Shown here one piece after another: positions 6,801 to 14,114 of a stretch of DNA of 24,007 nt. The stretch's first letter is position 1. Each line of letters begins with the position of its first letter. Both the position numbers and the translations under genes were made by a program. The notes under the pieces are model-generated. The model searched no databases. It saw only the letters and a program-made list of their open reading frames with translations, and had not been told where the DNA came from. Source of the DNA: JAKOQB01 sp036824465 (lineage in GTDB: Bacteria > Pseudomonadota > Gammaproteobacteria > Burkholderiales > Burkholderiaceae_F); NCBI GenBank assembly GCA_036824465.1, contig DAITAC010000066.1, positions 1 to 24,007 of the forward strand, read 5' to 3'.

Positions 6801-7295
6801 ATGAAAACCACACGCGAAGCCTGGCGCCCGCTGCAGCGGGAGGAGTTGCGTGACGAGCTTGTTCACGACAGCTACAAGTCCAAGAGGAAGCTGTCCGAGA
6901 CCACACGCTGCCCGGAATGCGGGGCGGTGTATCACGAGGGACGCTGGGGCTGGGGCACGGCGGCGGCGGGCGTGCATGAGGAACTGTGTCCTGCCTGCCA
7001 TCGCATCCACGACCGGTTTCCGGCCGGCTATGTGACGCTGAAGGGTGCGTTCTTCGCCGCGCACCGCGATGAAGTCCTGCATCTGGCCCGCAACCGCGAA
7101 GCACATGAAAAGGCCGAGCACCCGCTCGAACGCATCATGGCCATTGAGGACGTCGAGGACGGCGCGCTGATCACGACCACCGATACGCATCTGGCGCGCG
7201 ACATTGGCGAGGCAGTGCATGCCGCTTACAGAGGCAAGCTGGAGTACCACTACAACAAGGAGGAAAACCTGTTGCGCGTCCAATGGGCACGCTGA
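6801..7295 (+). CDS. Zinc-ribbon protein, BCAM0308-like
   Basis: A 164-residue soluble protein with a four-cysteine zinc ribbon: CPEC at 37-40 and CPAC at 63-66, followed by HRIHDRFPAGYVTLKG. The C-terminal half (AIEDVEDGALITTTD, then DIGEAVHAAYRGKLEYHY) looks like a small alpha/beta domain, similar in flavour to the NMD3-type ribosome-associated zinc proteins. It resembles a proteobacterial family I know as BCAM0308-like; its function is not established. AAGGGGAAG lies 4-5 nt before ATG 6801. The next gene downstream encodes a ribosome-hibernation-type protein, which would fit a ribosome or RNA-linked stress role; that is inferred from context. Confidence 0.75.
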   Translation: MKTTREAWRPLQREELRDELVHDSYKSKRKLSETTRCPECGAVYHEGRWGWGTAAAGVHEELCPACHRIHDRFPAGYVTLKGAFFAAHRDEVLHLARNREAHEKAEHPLERIMAIEDVEDGALITTTDTHLARDIGEAVHAAYRGKLEYHYNKEENLLRVQWAR

Positions 7296-7388
7296 GCGGG
7301 CAGGCAGCAGGATGGCCTCTACATTGGGCAACGACACTTTGGTCCCTGTTTCGACCAGAGGCTATTGCTTTGAAGGAAGGTGACAAAG

Positions 7389-7934
7389 ATGCAAGTTCCA
7401 CTCCAGATCACGATGCGAGAGTTCGATCGCTCAGAAGCACTTGAAGCGGACATCCGCAAACACGCAGCGAAGCTCGAGCAGTTCCATCCGCGTATCACAA
7501 GCTGCCGGGTGGCGGTCGAAGAGGCGCACAAACACCACCAGCAGGGACGCGAATTCAATGTGAGGATCGACCTGCGCGTTCCCGGCGACGAGATTGTCGT
7601 GACGCGTGACCACCACGAGGACGCCTTTGTGGCCGTGCGCGACGCCTTCGATTCGGCACGGCGCCAGCTCGAGGAAGTCGCCCGCGAACAGCGAGGCGAC
7701 ACCAAGACGCACGAAGTTCCAAAGCATGGAACCGTCGCGCGGGTGTTTGCGGAAGAAGGCTATGGCTTCATCGAGACCGCGGATGGCCGCGATTTGTACT
7801 TCAGCCGCGATAACCTTGTGAACCAGTCATTCGAACGCCTTGAGCCTGGCACTGCCGTCCAGTTCATCGAGGAGATGGCGGCAGAGGGGATGCAGGCGAA
7901 ACGAGTGAGCGTCGGCAAGCACAAGGTGGTCTAG
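7389..7934 (+). CDS. HPF/RaiA ribosome-associated domain fused to a cold-shock domain
   Basis: A 181-residue two-domain protein. Residues ~1-100 match the HPF/RaiA (sigma54 modulation) ribosome-binding fold (VPLQITMREFDRSEALEADI; VVTRDHHEDAFVAVRDAFDS). Residues ~113-178 form a cold-shock nucleic-acid-binding domain with RNP1-like YGFIET and RNP2-like DLYFSR. HPF proteins dock in the 30S decoding channel and silence ribosomes; the cold-shock half could add RNA binding. The start at ATG 7389 is chosen because AGGAAGG (7374-7380) is 8 nt upstream; the in-frame GTG at 7380 overlaps that site. It lies 93 bp after the zinc-ribbon gene on the same strand. Confidence 0.9.
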   Translation: MQVPLQITMREFDRSEALEADIRKHAAKLEQFHPRITSCRVAVEEAHKHHQQGREFNVRIDLRVPGDEIVVTRDHHEDAFVAVRDAFDSARRQLEEVAREQRGDTKTHEVPKHGTVARVFAEEGYGFIETADGRDLYFSRDNLVNQSFERLEPGTAVQFIEEMAAEGMQAKRVSVGKHKVV

Positions 7935-7980
7935 TTCCGCAGGTCTTCCGGCTCGCAACCGGGGCATAACGAGCAACAAC

Positions 7981-8514
7981 ATGATCGAGCCGCATGTGCA
8001 TATCGCGTACGCGCCGCGCGGCGCGGGGTTGCTATGCGCGGCGTTCTGGTTTGTGCAGGGTGACGATGTCTACGGCTGGTCCACCGGCGCGCGCGGAGGC
8101 GACTATCCAAGCTTCTTCTTTGTGCTCGAGGCTTACTACTCGACGCGCGACACGGTCTGCTACCGGTCGGCGCAGAACGATGTGCACGGCAACTGGTTCG
8201 TCGGGTCGACCGAAGGCGAGTCACCCATCGGCGGAACCGGGCCGGTGCCGCCGGCGTTGCGCCCGGAACTCGAGCGGATGCAGGACGCGTTTGTCCGCGA
8301 GTGGCTCTTCTACCGTGACGACCCCACGCACCACGAAGAAGCGCAGGAGCTGCGCGCGCGCGAACTGCCAGTGCTTGCGGTCAACCCGCGGCCGAAGAAG
8401 CTCAGCAAGCTGGCGACCGGGGCGCCGGTGTGGACGTTCTCCACGCCCGGCGCAGACCTGAACATCATCACCTTCCTGGGAAGGCGCTGGACGTTCGACT
8501 ACGCGCCGCAGTGA
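7981..8514 (+). CDS. Hypothetical protein, 177 aa
   Basis: An open frame from ATG 7981 with coding-type composition, 46 bp after the HPF-CSD gene and on the same strand. I do not recognise the family. The N-terminal half is rich in aromatics and small residues (FWFVQGDDVYGWST; DYPSFFFVLEAYYS; HGNWFVGST), and the rest contains a charged helix (FVREWLFYRDDPTHHEEAQE). There is no signal peptide, transmembrane segment or cysteine cluster (one Cys only). The ribosome-binding site is poor. The MITE-like repeat begins 20 bp after its stop. Confidence 0.65.
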   Translation: MIEPHVHIAYAPRGAGLLCAAFWFVQGDDVYGWSTGARGGDYPSFFFVLEAYYSTRDTVCYRSAQNDVHGNWFVGSTEGESPIGGTGPVPPALRPELERMQDAFVREWLFYRDDPTHHEEAQELRARELPVLAVNPRPKKLSKLATGAPVWTFSTPGADLNIITFLGRRWTFDYAPQ

Positions 8515-8534
8515 GCAGACCGCGGCGTCGACAC

Positions 8535-8702
8535 CTAGTGGCCTGTAACAGTCGATTCGAGAGTGAAAGGCGCGCCTGGGCGAGCCGAGTGCGCGAAGCG
8601 AGCCGCGTCGCGTAGCCGACGCATACGCGCAAGGCGAGCGACAAAGCAATCGGCCGGCCAGGCGTGCAAGGCGCTTGCGAATTGGCTGTTACAGGCCACT
8701 AG
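8535..8702. mobile_element. MITE-like element, 168 bp, with perfect 17-bp inverted ends
   Basis: CTAGTGGCCTGTAACAG at 8535-8551 is exactly inverted at 8686-8702. Similarity continues inward with mismatches (ATTCG and GGCG blocks on both arms). CTAG is self-complementary and appears at both tips, so it may be a 4-bp target duplication of YTAR type, as IS5-family transposases make, leaving 13-bp inverted repeats TGGCCTGTAACAG. The interior encodes no transposase. The right tip lies at the 3' end of the minus-strand gene at 8699-8923 and supplies its TAG stop. The family is unknown to me. Confidence 0.72.
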
Positions 8703-8923
8703 ATCATCACCTCGGTGCGGCGCACCCACAGGCCGCGCTCCTCGCAGTGGAGCAATTCAGATCCGCTGCGCACCCACTGACCGATCGGATACGCGACACC
8801 GTTGTAATAGCAGGCACCGCTTTCCAGCTCGAGATCCAGCGAGAACTCCTCGCCTTCATCGAGAATCGGCGATGTCTTCTTCTCCGGATCGGGGGCGCCG
8901 ACCTCGGGCACATGGTTGGTCAT
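8699..8923 (-). CDS. Small DUF1496-like protein, 74 aa
   Basis: A 74-residue protein with a strong ribosome-binding site (GAGGAG 6 nt before ATG 8923). The C-terminal half (ESGACYYNGVAYPIGQWVRS then GSELLHCEERGLWVRR) resembles the DUF1496 pattern of a CYYNG-type motif followed by a second cysteine; function unknown. The first 30 residues are acidic and probably disordered. It follows the FNR-like gene by 85 bp on the same strand and may be the last gene of that operon. Its stop codon is inside the inverted end of the MITE-like element, so the native C-terminus may have been altered. Confidence 0.65.
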   Translation of the reverse strand: MTNHVPEVGAPDPEKKTSPILDEGEEFSLDLELESGACYYNGVAYPIGQWVRSGSELLHCEERGLWVRRTEVMI

Positions 8924-9008
8924 CGATGCTCCTCAGCGTCTGTGCCTTCGACGGCAGCTTTCCTGACATGTTGCCGCGGCGTCCCCGTTCACTGATCCCC
9001 GACCTTCT

Positions 9009-9893
9009 TCAGTTGACCAGTTCTAGCTCCGACCGCATATCCTCCGGAATGACCACCGCCGGTCCCCTGCCGCGAGACTGCGTGTGCTCATGGACCTGGA
9101 CCTGCAGACTGTGCGGCTCGAACTCGTCCGCATGGCTCAGTCGCTCGTGATTGAGAATGCAGATCGTGCGCCGATTGACGTCGACATAGCCGCGCGCAGC
9201 GAGCGAGGTGAACGCACGACTGACCGTCTCGATCGACAGACCGAGATAGCTTGCGATATCGGCACGCGTCATTGCCAGCCGGAACGCGCGCGAAGAGAAG
9301 CCGAAGCGCGCCATGCGCTGGCCGAGATCGTGCAGAAAACGCGCCAGCCGCGCTTCGGCGCCGAGCGCACCCATCGCGCGCATCGCCTGGTAGTTGCGCA
9401 GCAGCTCGGCACTGACCGCCTCGAGAAATGCCTGCTCGAGCACCGGGCATGCCAGCGCCAGTTCGAGCAGCTCGCGATGCGGAATCACTGCGACGTTGGC
9501 CTCTTCCAGCGCAGTGACGGTGACCGGATAACGCGTGTTCTGAATCGCGTCGAGCCCGATCAGGTCACCGCGCATCGGAAATGCGACGATTTGCTGCGTG
9601 CCGTCGGCCTCATTCAACGTACTCTTGAAGCTGCCCGACAGCGCGAGGTACATGTTCTCGAACGGCTGCCCGGACACAGTCAGCGACTGCCCGCGATGCA
9701 CGCGTCGATTGGTGAAGTGATGTTCAAGGGCCGATGTCTTCTCGGACGAGTCATGGCCAAGCAGTCTCAGTACGTCGGCCAGGGTCGATCGCGCACCGAT
9801 CACCGGAAGACCAATCCGCGGCGCCACCGGCGCCACATCGGGTTCCGTTTCCAGAAGGCGGCTCGACAACTCGATGCCTTTGAGGCCCAGCAT
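9009..9893 (-). CDS. Crp/Fnr-family regulator lacking Fe-S cluster cysteines
   Basis: A regulator of about 294 residues with a cyclic-nucleotide-binding-like beta-barrel (RRVHRGQSLTVSGQPFENMY; FPMRGDLIGLDAI), a dimer helix, and a C-terminal helix-turn-helix (MTRADIASYLGLSIETVSRA). The E-T-V-S-R recognition helix is FNR-like and predicts binding to TTGAT-N4-ATCAA sites. The cysteines that hold the 4Fe-4S cluster of FNR are absent: the only Cys are in ALACPV and TICILN, so direct oxygen sensing by a cluster is unlikely. ATG 9893 is chosen because GGAGG lies 5 nt upstream; ATG 9905 and TTG 9914 are alternatives. A ~45-residue tail after the HTH is unusual. It is the third gene of a usp–host attachment–fnr run. 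Confidence 0.92.
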   Translation of the reverse strand: MLGLKGIELSSRLLETEPDVAPVAPRIGLPVIGARSTLADVLRLLGHDSSEKTSALEHHFTNRRVHRGQSLTVSGQPFENMYLALSGSFKSTLNEADGTQQIVAFPMRGDLIGLDAIQNTRYPVTVTALEEANVAVIPHRELLELALACPVLEQAFLEAVSAELLRNYQAMRAMGALGAEARLARFLHDLGQRMARFGFSSRAFRLAMTRADIASYLGLSIETVSRAFTSLAARGYVDVNRRTICILNHERLSHADEFEPHSLQVQVHEHTQSRGRGPAVVIPEDMRSELELVN

Positions 9894-9910
9894 GATGTCC
9901 TCCATGTTCG

Positions 9911-10369
9911 TCAAGGGGCAACGCTCAGATGTTCGGCAAGGCGCTGGCGCAATTCGCGTTCGGGCAGCGTCGTGTAGTCATGTGCGAACTGCGCGTCCAC
10001 CGCGTCCCGGACCGCTTGCGGTAGACGCGCAGCCAGGATTCCCAACATCGGATTCGATGCCACCAGCGTCAGCCGTGCGATCCGCCCGGCGCCATGCAAT
10101 CGGTCGAGTTCGTCCGCCAACTGTAGGCCGAAATGCTCAAGCGCATTGCGTTTCGGGCCGACGCGCTGAACGTAGTGCGTGCTGTCGCTGCCGTGGCCGC
10201 GGACGGCGCCCGGCCGATCGGTGACGAGGTCGATGCCTTTGCGGCGGCTGTCGGGGTGCGTGAACTCCCCTTCCAGTTTCAGCGCGAACTCCTCGTCATC
10301 CAGGTTGCGGCTGTAGAACGCCGCACGCGATCCGTTGGCAACGACGATCCATTGGCTGTTTGTTGTCAT
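9911..10369 (-). CDS. Host attachment family protein
   Basis: A 152-residue soluble protein of the 'protein required for attachment to host cells' family (Host_attach). It shows the typical N-terminal WIVVANGSRAAFYSRN strand, a middle region DLVTDRPGAVRGHGSDST and a C-terminal LTLVASNPMLGILAARLP. The fold resembles eRF1 domain-2/nuclease-like baseplate proteins, but the biochemical role is unsettled. GGGAG precedes ATG 10369. It starts 27 bp after the usp stop and ends 17 bp before the FNR-like start, so the three genes probably form one transcript. Confidence 0.88.
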   Translation of the reverse strand: MTTNSQWIVVANGSRAAFYSRNLDDEEFALKLEGEFTHPDSRRKGIDLVTDRPGAVRGHGSDSTHYVQRVGPKRNALEHFGLQLADELDRLHGAGRIARLTLVASNPMLGILAARLPQAVRDAVDAQFAHDYTTLPERELRQRLAEHLSVAP

Positions 10370-10396
10370 CTTCGACTCCCTTGCTGCATCTTTCCT

Positions 10397-11305
10397 TCAA
10401 TGCCGAGCGCCGCGCGGCCGCACGATCAGCAGCGGCGTTTTCCCGCTGGCGGCCACGCGCATCGCGACCGAGCCCAGCACCGCGGCCTTGAACGCGCCAT
10501 AGCCATGCGAACCCAGCAGCGTCAGGTCGGCGTCCTTCCGCGCGTAGGCGGCAACTTCGTCGCCCGCCACGCCAACCAGTCGCACTTCAGTAAACGGTAC
10601 CTGCGCCTGGCGCATCATTTTGCGTGCCGGTGCAAACGCGGCCTCGAACGCCGCGTCCTGCATCTTTGTAATCTCTTCCGCCGTGAACACGGGCGTTGCC
10701 GCGCTCATCATGTCGCCCACCACCGGCGTGACGAAGTTGGACGCGACATGCAGCAGTGCGAAGGTCGGCCGAGCACCAAACATCTCACGGTGTCGCATCG
10801 CGTACTTCACCGCTTCGAGACTGAGCCGGCTGCCGTCCACGGCGACCGCCACGCGCAGCGAATCACGTGTCGGCACCGCCTTGCCGCGCAACAGAAGCAC
10901 CGGGACACGGGTCTTGGCGAGCACGCCGTAGGCGACCGAGCCCAGCAGCATGCGCGTGAACTCGGAACGGCCGTGCGATCCCATGACGATCAGGTCGGTG
11001 CCGCTCCGGGTTGCCTCGTGGGCGATCGCTTCGCCCGGGCTGCCGACCACCGCTTTGAGAATCGCATTGACCCCGGCGCGCTTGAGTTGCGCAAGGGACG
11101 ATTTGGCGATCTTCTCCGCTTGCTCCTGGTAAATGCTGCGCGTCGCGGCGCGACCGATGATGCGCTCCGCCTGCGTCGATATCGGCCATTGCGCATTGAC
11201 CAGCAGGATTTCGGGCGCGGTGCCGATCAGCATCGAGCGCGACAAGACGAAATCGACCGCTGCCTTGCTTAACCGGCTGCCGTCGACTGGAATCAGGATT
11301 TTCAC
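10397..11305 (-). CDS. Universal stress protein, tandem UspA domains
   Basis: A 302-residue cytoplasmic protein with two UspA domains (~1-140 and ~151-298). Each keeps the ATP-binding signature G-x2-G-x9-G-[ST]: GSHGRSEFTRMLLGS in the first and GSHGYGAFKAAVLGS in the second. The N-terminal strand (ILIPVDGS) and the second copy (VAVAVDGS) carry the usual Asp. Such proteins bind ATP and support survival under stress, often under FNR/ANR control. The start is GTG 11305 with GGGGGA about 5 nt upstream. It heads the run that includes the host-attachment and FNR-like genes, with an FNR-type box 128 bp upstream. Confidence 0.93.
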   Translation of the reverse strand: MKILIPVDGSRLSKAAVDFVLSRSMLIGTAPEILLVNAQWPISTQAERIIGRAATRSIYQEQAEKIAKSSLAQLKRAGVNAILKAVVGSPGEAIAHEATRSGTDLIVMGSHGRSEFTRMLLGSVAYGVLAKTRVPVLLLRGKAVPTRDSLRVAVAVDGSRLSLEAVKYAMRHREMFGARPTFALLHVASNFVTPVVGDMMSAATPVFTAEEITKMQDAAFEAAFAPARKMMRQAQVPFTEVRLVGVAGDEVAAYARKDADLTLLGSHGYGAFKAAVLGSVAMRVAASGKTPLLIVRPRGARH

Positions 11306-11432
11306 TTAGTCCCCCGCCGAAGGATCCGGCGGGTCGAGGTGGCGTCTTAAGGCCAATCCGCCGTTACCCCTCGCTACTGTTTGCATTGTGCTGCGTTTCT
11401 CGTCGAGAAGATGCGCGATGGCAAGCAAAGCA

Positions 11433-11446
11433 GTGATGCGGATCAA
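11433..11446 (-). promoter_or_regulatory. FNR-type box upstream of the usp operon
   Basis: On the minus strand the site reads TTGATCCGCATCAC, 9 of 10 defined positions of TTGAT-N4-ATCAA. It is in the 221-bp gap 11306-11526 and 128 bp before the usp start. The operon encodes an FNR-type regulator, so autoregulation is plausible. Confidence 0.5.
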
Positions 11447-11454
11447 AGTTGGCT

Positions 11455-11480
11455 TCAATCGACGCATACCGCTCGATTGA
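11455..11480. repeat. 8-bp inverted repeat next to the FNR-type box
   Basis: TCAATCGA (11455-11462) and TCGATTGA (11473-11480) are perfect inverted copies with a 10-nt spacer, 9 bp from the FNR-type box. It could be a second operator for the usp operon. No T-run follows on either strand, so it is not a convincing terminator for the DHH gene. Confidence 0.35.
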
Positions 11481-11526
11481 TGCGAAGGACTCCTAGTTGG
11501 GATCGCGTCGCGTTGACGCAATCACA

Positions 11527-12495
11527 TCATCCAAGTCCGCTGTGCGAACTGGCGTGCTGCATCGCCTGCACAAAGGAATCAAGTTGTGATGCCGGCAAAC
11601 GATCGATTCCAGCGGCGCCGGCGCGCCCGCTTCCTTCGAACTGCCGGCATAGAGTATCGGCGCCGCGCGGCGATGAAAGCGGCGCACGCACACTGACGGT
11701 GTAGGTGTCGTCCGCATTGCGCCTGAGAACGGCATGCATCCGATTTGCATTCTCGTTTGCGAGCCGATGCGCGAACGTGCCGATCACGCGACGGCTCCAG
11801 GGCTCATCGGGCAGCAGGTATGCCGCACAGGCTGCCGTTGCGAACTGCGGAGCAATCTCCAAGGCCCGCGCCAGATCGTCGGCACGGCAACCGACCAGTT
11901 CAGCGACGATCGGGTCGGTCGTGGCGAAAATCGCCGGATCGTCAAACGGCTGCAGCCGAAGGTAGAGCTCGCGCGGATGGATCAGGACATCGGCAACCGT
12001 GTCGCCGTAGCCGTTGTAGTTCAGGGACTCGCCCAGGTCACGCAACTGAGCGACTTGCGCCGGGGTCAGCCCAAGCACGGCGGCGCGCTTCGATGCGACC
12101 GCAACCAGGTTGTCGCCGAACGCGCCGACCACGGCCCAGCGCGCAAACCGGCCGCCGAGAAAGCGATCCACCAGAAGACTGGTGCAGACGTCGGGCGCCG
12201 GATCGATGTGCAGTTCGAGCTGTCGATGAGACGGGGCATCACCCGCGAAGTGATGATCGAACCAGCGCACCCGCGCACCGCATTGCAGCAGCCGGTCGAG
12301 CGCCGTGCGATTGCGCGCCAGTGAAATGTCCAGCACCGTGATGTCCGATTCGGCGCTGGCCTCGACGCGCGCGAGCAATTCAATTTCACGCTTCAGTCCC
12401 GTCACCAGTTCGGACGCCGCCGGCTGTGCGAGGCGCAACTGATGCAACGCGCAGATGCCGTCCGCATCCCCATTGAAGACATCGATGATCCGCAT
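11527..12495 (-). CDS. DHH-family phosphoesterase
   Basis: A 322-residue DHH-superfamily phosphoesterase, related to RecJ/NrnA-type enzymes that hydrolyse phosphodiester bonds in oligonucleotides or cyclic dinucleotides with Mn2+. Motif I is NGDADG (8-13, Asp10 and Asp12), motif II has Asp56 in VLDISLARN, and the DHH motif is WFDHHFAGD (78-86). The C-terminal DHHA1-like region ends in GSGRAGAAG where the usual glycine-rich motif is GGGHxxAAG; the His is replaced by Arg, which may change substrate recognition. The start codon is 2 bp after the stop of the APH/kinase gene, indicating tight translational coupling. Confidence 0.88.
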   Translation of the reverse strand: MRIIDVFNGDADGICALHQLRLAQPAASELVTGLKREIELLARVEASAESDITVLDISLARNRTALDRLLQCGARVRWFDHHFAGDAPSHRQLELHIDPAPDVCTSLLVDRFLGGRFARWAVVGAFGDNLVAVASKRAAVLGLTPAQVAQLRDLGESLNYNGYGDTVADVLIHPRELYLRLQPFDDPAIFATTDPIVAELVGCRADDLARALEIAPQFATAACAAYLLPDEPWSRRVIGTFAHRLANENANRMHAVLRRNADDTYTVSVRAPLSSPRGADTLCRQFEGSGRAGAAGIDRLPASQLDSFVQAMQHASSHSGLG

Positions 12496-12497
12496 CG

Positions 12498-14099
12498 TCA
12501 GTCCGCCGCGGCGATTTGCGCCGCGACTTCGTCACAGCGTACTTCAAGCGCCGCCGGATCGACGTCGGTGCGCACCTGCCAGCACGCGGCGCGCTCGTCT
12601 GGCGCCACCGGTTCATGCGTGGCGAGCTGGCGCTCGAGTACGGCGACCGTCGCATCGGATGCATCGCTCCCCTGCTCCATGCGGCGCGCGATGCGCGCGC
12701 GCAGCACATCGGCCGGCGCCGTGCATTCGATCAGCACGAAGCGCGCGCCAAGCGTGCCCGCCAGCGCACGGAATTCGTCGCGCTCGGCACGGCGCAGAAA
12801 CGCCGCATCGATGATCGCCGGGTAGCCCGCGGCGGTGATGGTGCGCGCCAGTTCGAAAAGGCGTGCATACGTGCGGCGGGTGGCATCGTGCGCATACATC
12901 GCCGTGAGCGCCCCATCTACCAGCCGCGTACCGCGCGCGACGCTGAACAGCCGCTTGCGTTCGACGTCGGAGCGCACGCGCAGCGCCCCGAGCCGCTCCA
13001 GCAGCAGGCTTGCTACCGTCGTCTTGCCCGCGCCCGAAAGGCCGAACGTGATCACCAGCAGCGGCCGTGGCAGTCTGATCTGCGACAGCGAATCGGCCAG
13101 TCGCACGTAATGCGCGCAGTGGGCGAGCGCTCCCGCGTGCTCGTCCGCGCTGATGCTGGGCTGGTCCGCGCGGATGCGCGCGACTTTCGCGCGGACCAGC
13201 GCGCGATACACCGCATAGAAGCGCAGCACCTCCAGACCCGCGTACTCACCGGTGGCCTGCAGATAGCGATCGAGCAGGCGCCAGGCAAAGCGCTCCAGCC
13301 CGTGGTCGAACAGATCCATGAACGCGAATGCGAGGTCGTTGATGACGTCGATCCAGCGCAGCTGCGGATTGAATTCGATCGCATCGAACAGGGTCGGACA
13401 CCCGTTGAGCAGCACGATGTTGCCCAGGTGCAGATCGCCGTGGCATTCGCGCACCTGTCCGCCTTCGAGTCGCCGCGCCATCGACGCGCGTCGGCCCTCG
13501 AATTCGCGCTCAGTCCACTGGAGCAGTTGATCCAGCGTCGCCTGGACTCCCGCCAGCGGCCGCGCCTGCAACTGCGAGAAGTTCTCGCGCGCCCAGTCGA
13601 TCGCACGGTCGGGCGTGCCGTAGCCGGATTCCCGTGTCGCGCGGGCAGCCACTGCATGAAAGTCCGCAATCGCCTGCGCCAGCCGATCGATCTCGTCGGC
13701 CGCGAGTTCGCCGCGACGTGCACGCCGGTCGAGCAATGCTTCGTCTTCAAAGCGGCGCATCCGCACCGCATACTCGATCACGTTGCCATCACCGCCGATG
13801 CGCGGCTGCGCTTCGGTGCCCGTGATCGGCACGGCATCGAGGTACAGCTGCGGCGCGGTGCGCCGGTTCAGCCGGATCTCCTCTTCGCAGTACAGGCGGC
13901 GCCGGGCGAGCGTTGAGAAGTCAACGAAGCCCAGATTGACCGGTTTCTTGATCTTGTAGGCAAACTCGCCGGCCAGCAGCACCGACGAGATGTGCGTCTC
14001 GATCAGCTCGACGCGGTCGACCGGGTGCGAGTACGCGGCGGTCTGCATCAGCCCGGCGATCAACTCCGAGTGTCGAACGAGCGCGGGGTCGGTCTTCAT
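12498..14099 (-). CDS. Bifunctional aminoglycoside-phosphotransferase-like / P-loop kinase fusion
   Basis: A 533-residue fusion. The N-terminal ~1-335 is an APH-like kinase fold (COG2187 type) with the catalytic loop HGDLHLGN (220-227) and metal-binding Asp239 in FDAIEFN. The C-terminal ~345-533 is a P-loop kinase (COG0645 type) with Walker A GLSGAGKT (353-360) and a downstream DVERKRLF region. It is not a proven antibiotic-resistance enzyme; the substrate is unknown. The start is ATG 14099, 15 bp after the S2P protease stop, and its stop lies 2 bp before the DHH start, so the three genes are likely one operon. Confidence 0.9.
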   Translation of the reverse strand: MKTDPALVRHSELIAGLMQTAAYSHPVDRVELIETHISSVLLAGEFAYKIKKPVNLGFVDFSTLARRRLYCEEEIRLNRRTAPQLYLDAVPITGTEAQPRIGGDGNVIEYAVRMRRFEDEALLDRRARRGELAADEIDRLAQAIADFHAVAARATRESGYGTPDRAIDWARENFSQLQARPLAGVQATLDQLLQWTEREFEGRRASMARRLEGGQVRECHGDLHLGNIVLLNGCPTLFDAIEFNPQLRWIDVINDLAFAFMDLFDHGLERFAWRLLDRYLQATGEYAGLEVLRFYAVYRALVRAKVARIRADQPSISADEHAGALAHCAHYVRLADSLSQIRLPRPLLVITFGLSGAGKTTVASLLLERLGALRVRSDVERKRLFSVARGTRLVDGALTAMYAHDATRRTYARLFELARTITAAGYPAIIDAAFLRRAERDEFRALAGTLGARFVLIECTAPADVLRARIARRMEQGSDASDATVAVLERQLATHEPVAPDERAACWQVRTDVDPAALEVRCDEVAAQIAAAD

Positions 14100-14114
14100 C
14101 TCAAGGTGGGCGCC

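Noticed and set aside
12516..13916. 466-codon plus-strand frame opposite the APH/kinase gene
   Set aside because: No domain features; the minus strand has HGDLHLGN and a Walker A motif.
12498..14099. Calling the APH-like gene an aminoglycoside-resistance determinant
   Set aside because: The APH fold is shared by many kinases; the P-loop kinase fusion and operon context do not match known resistance enzymes.
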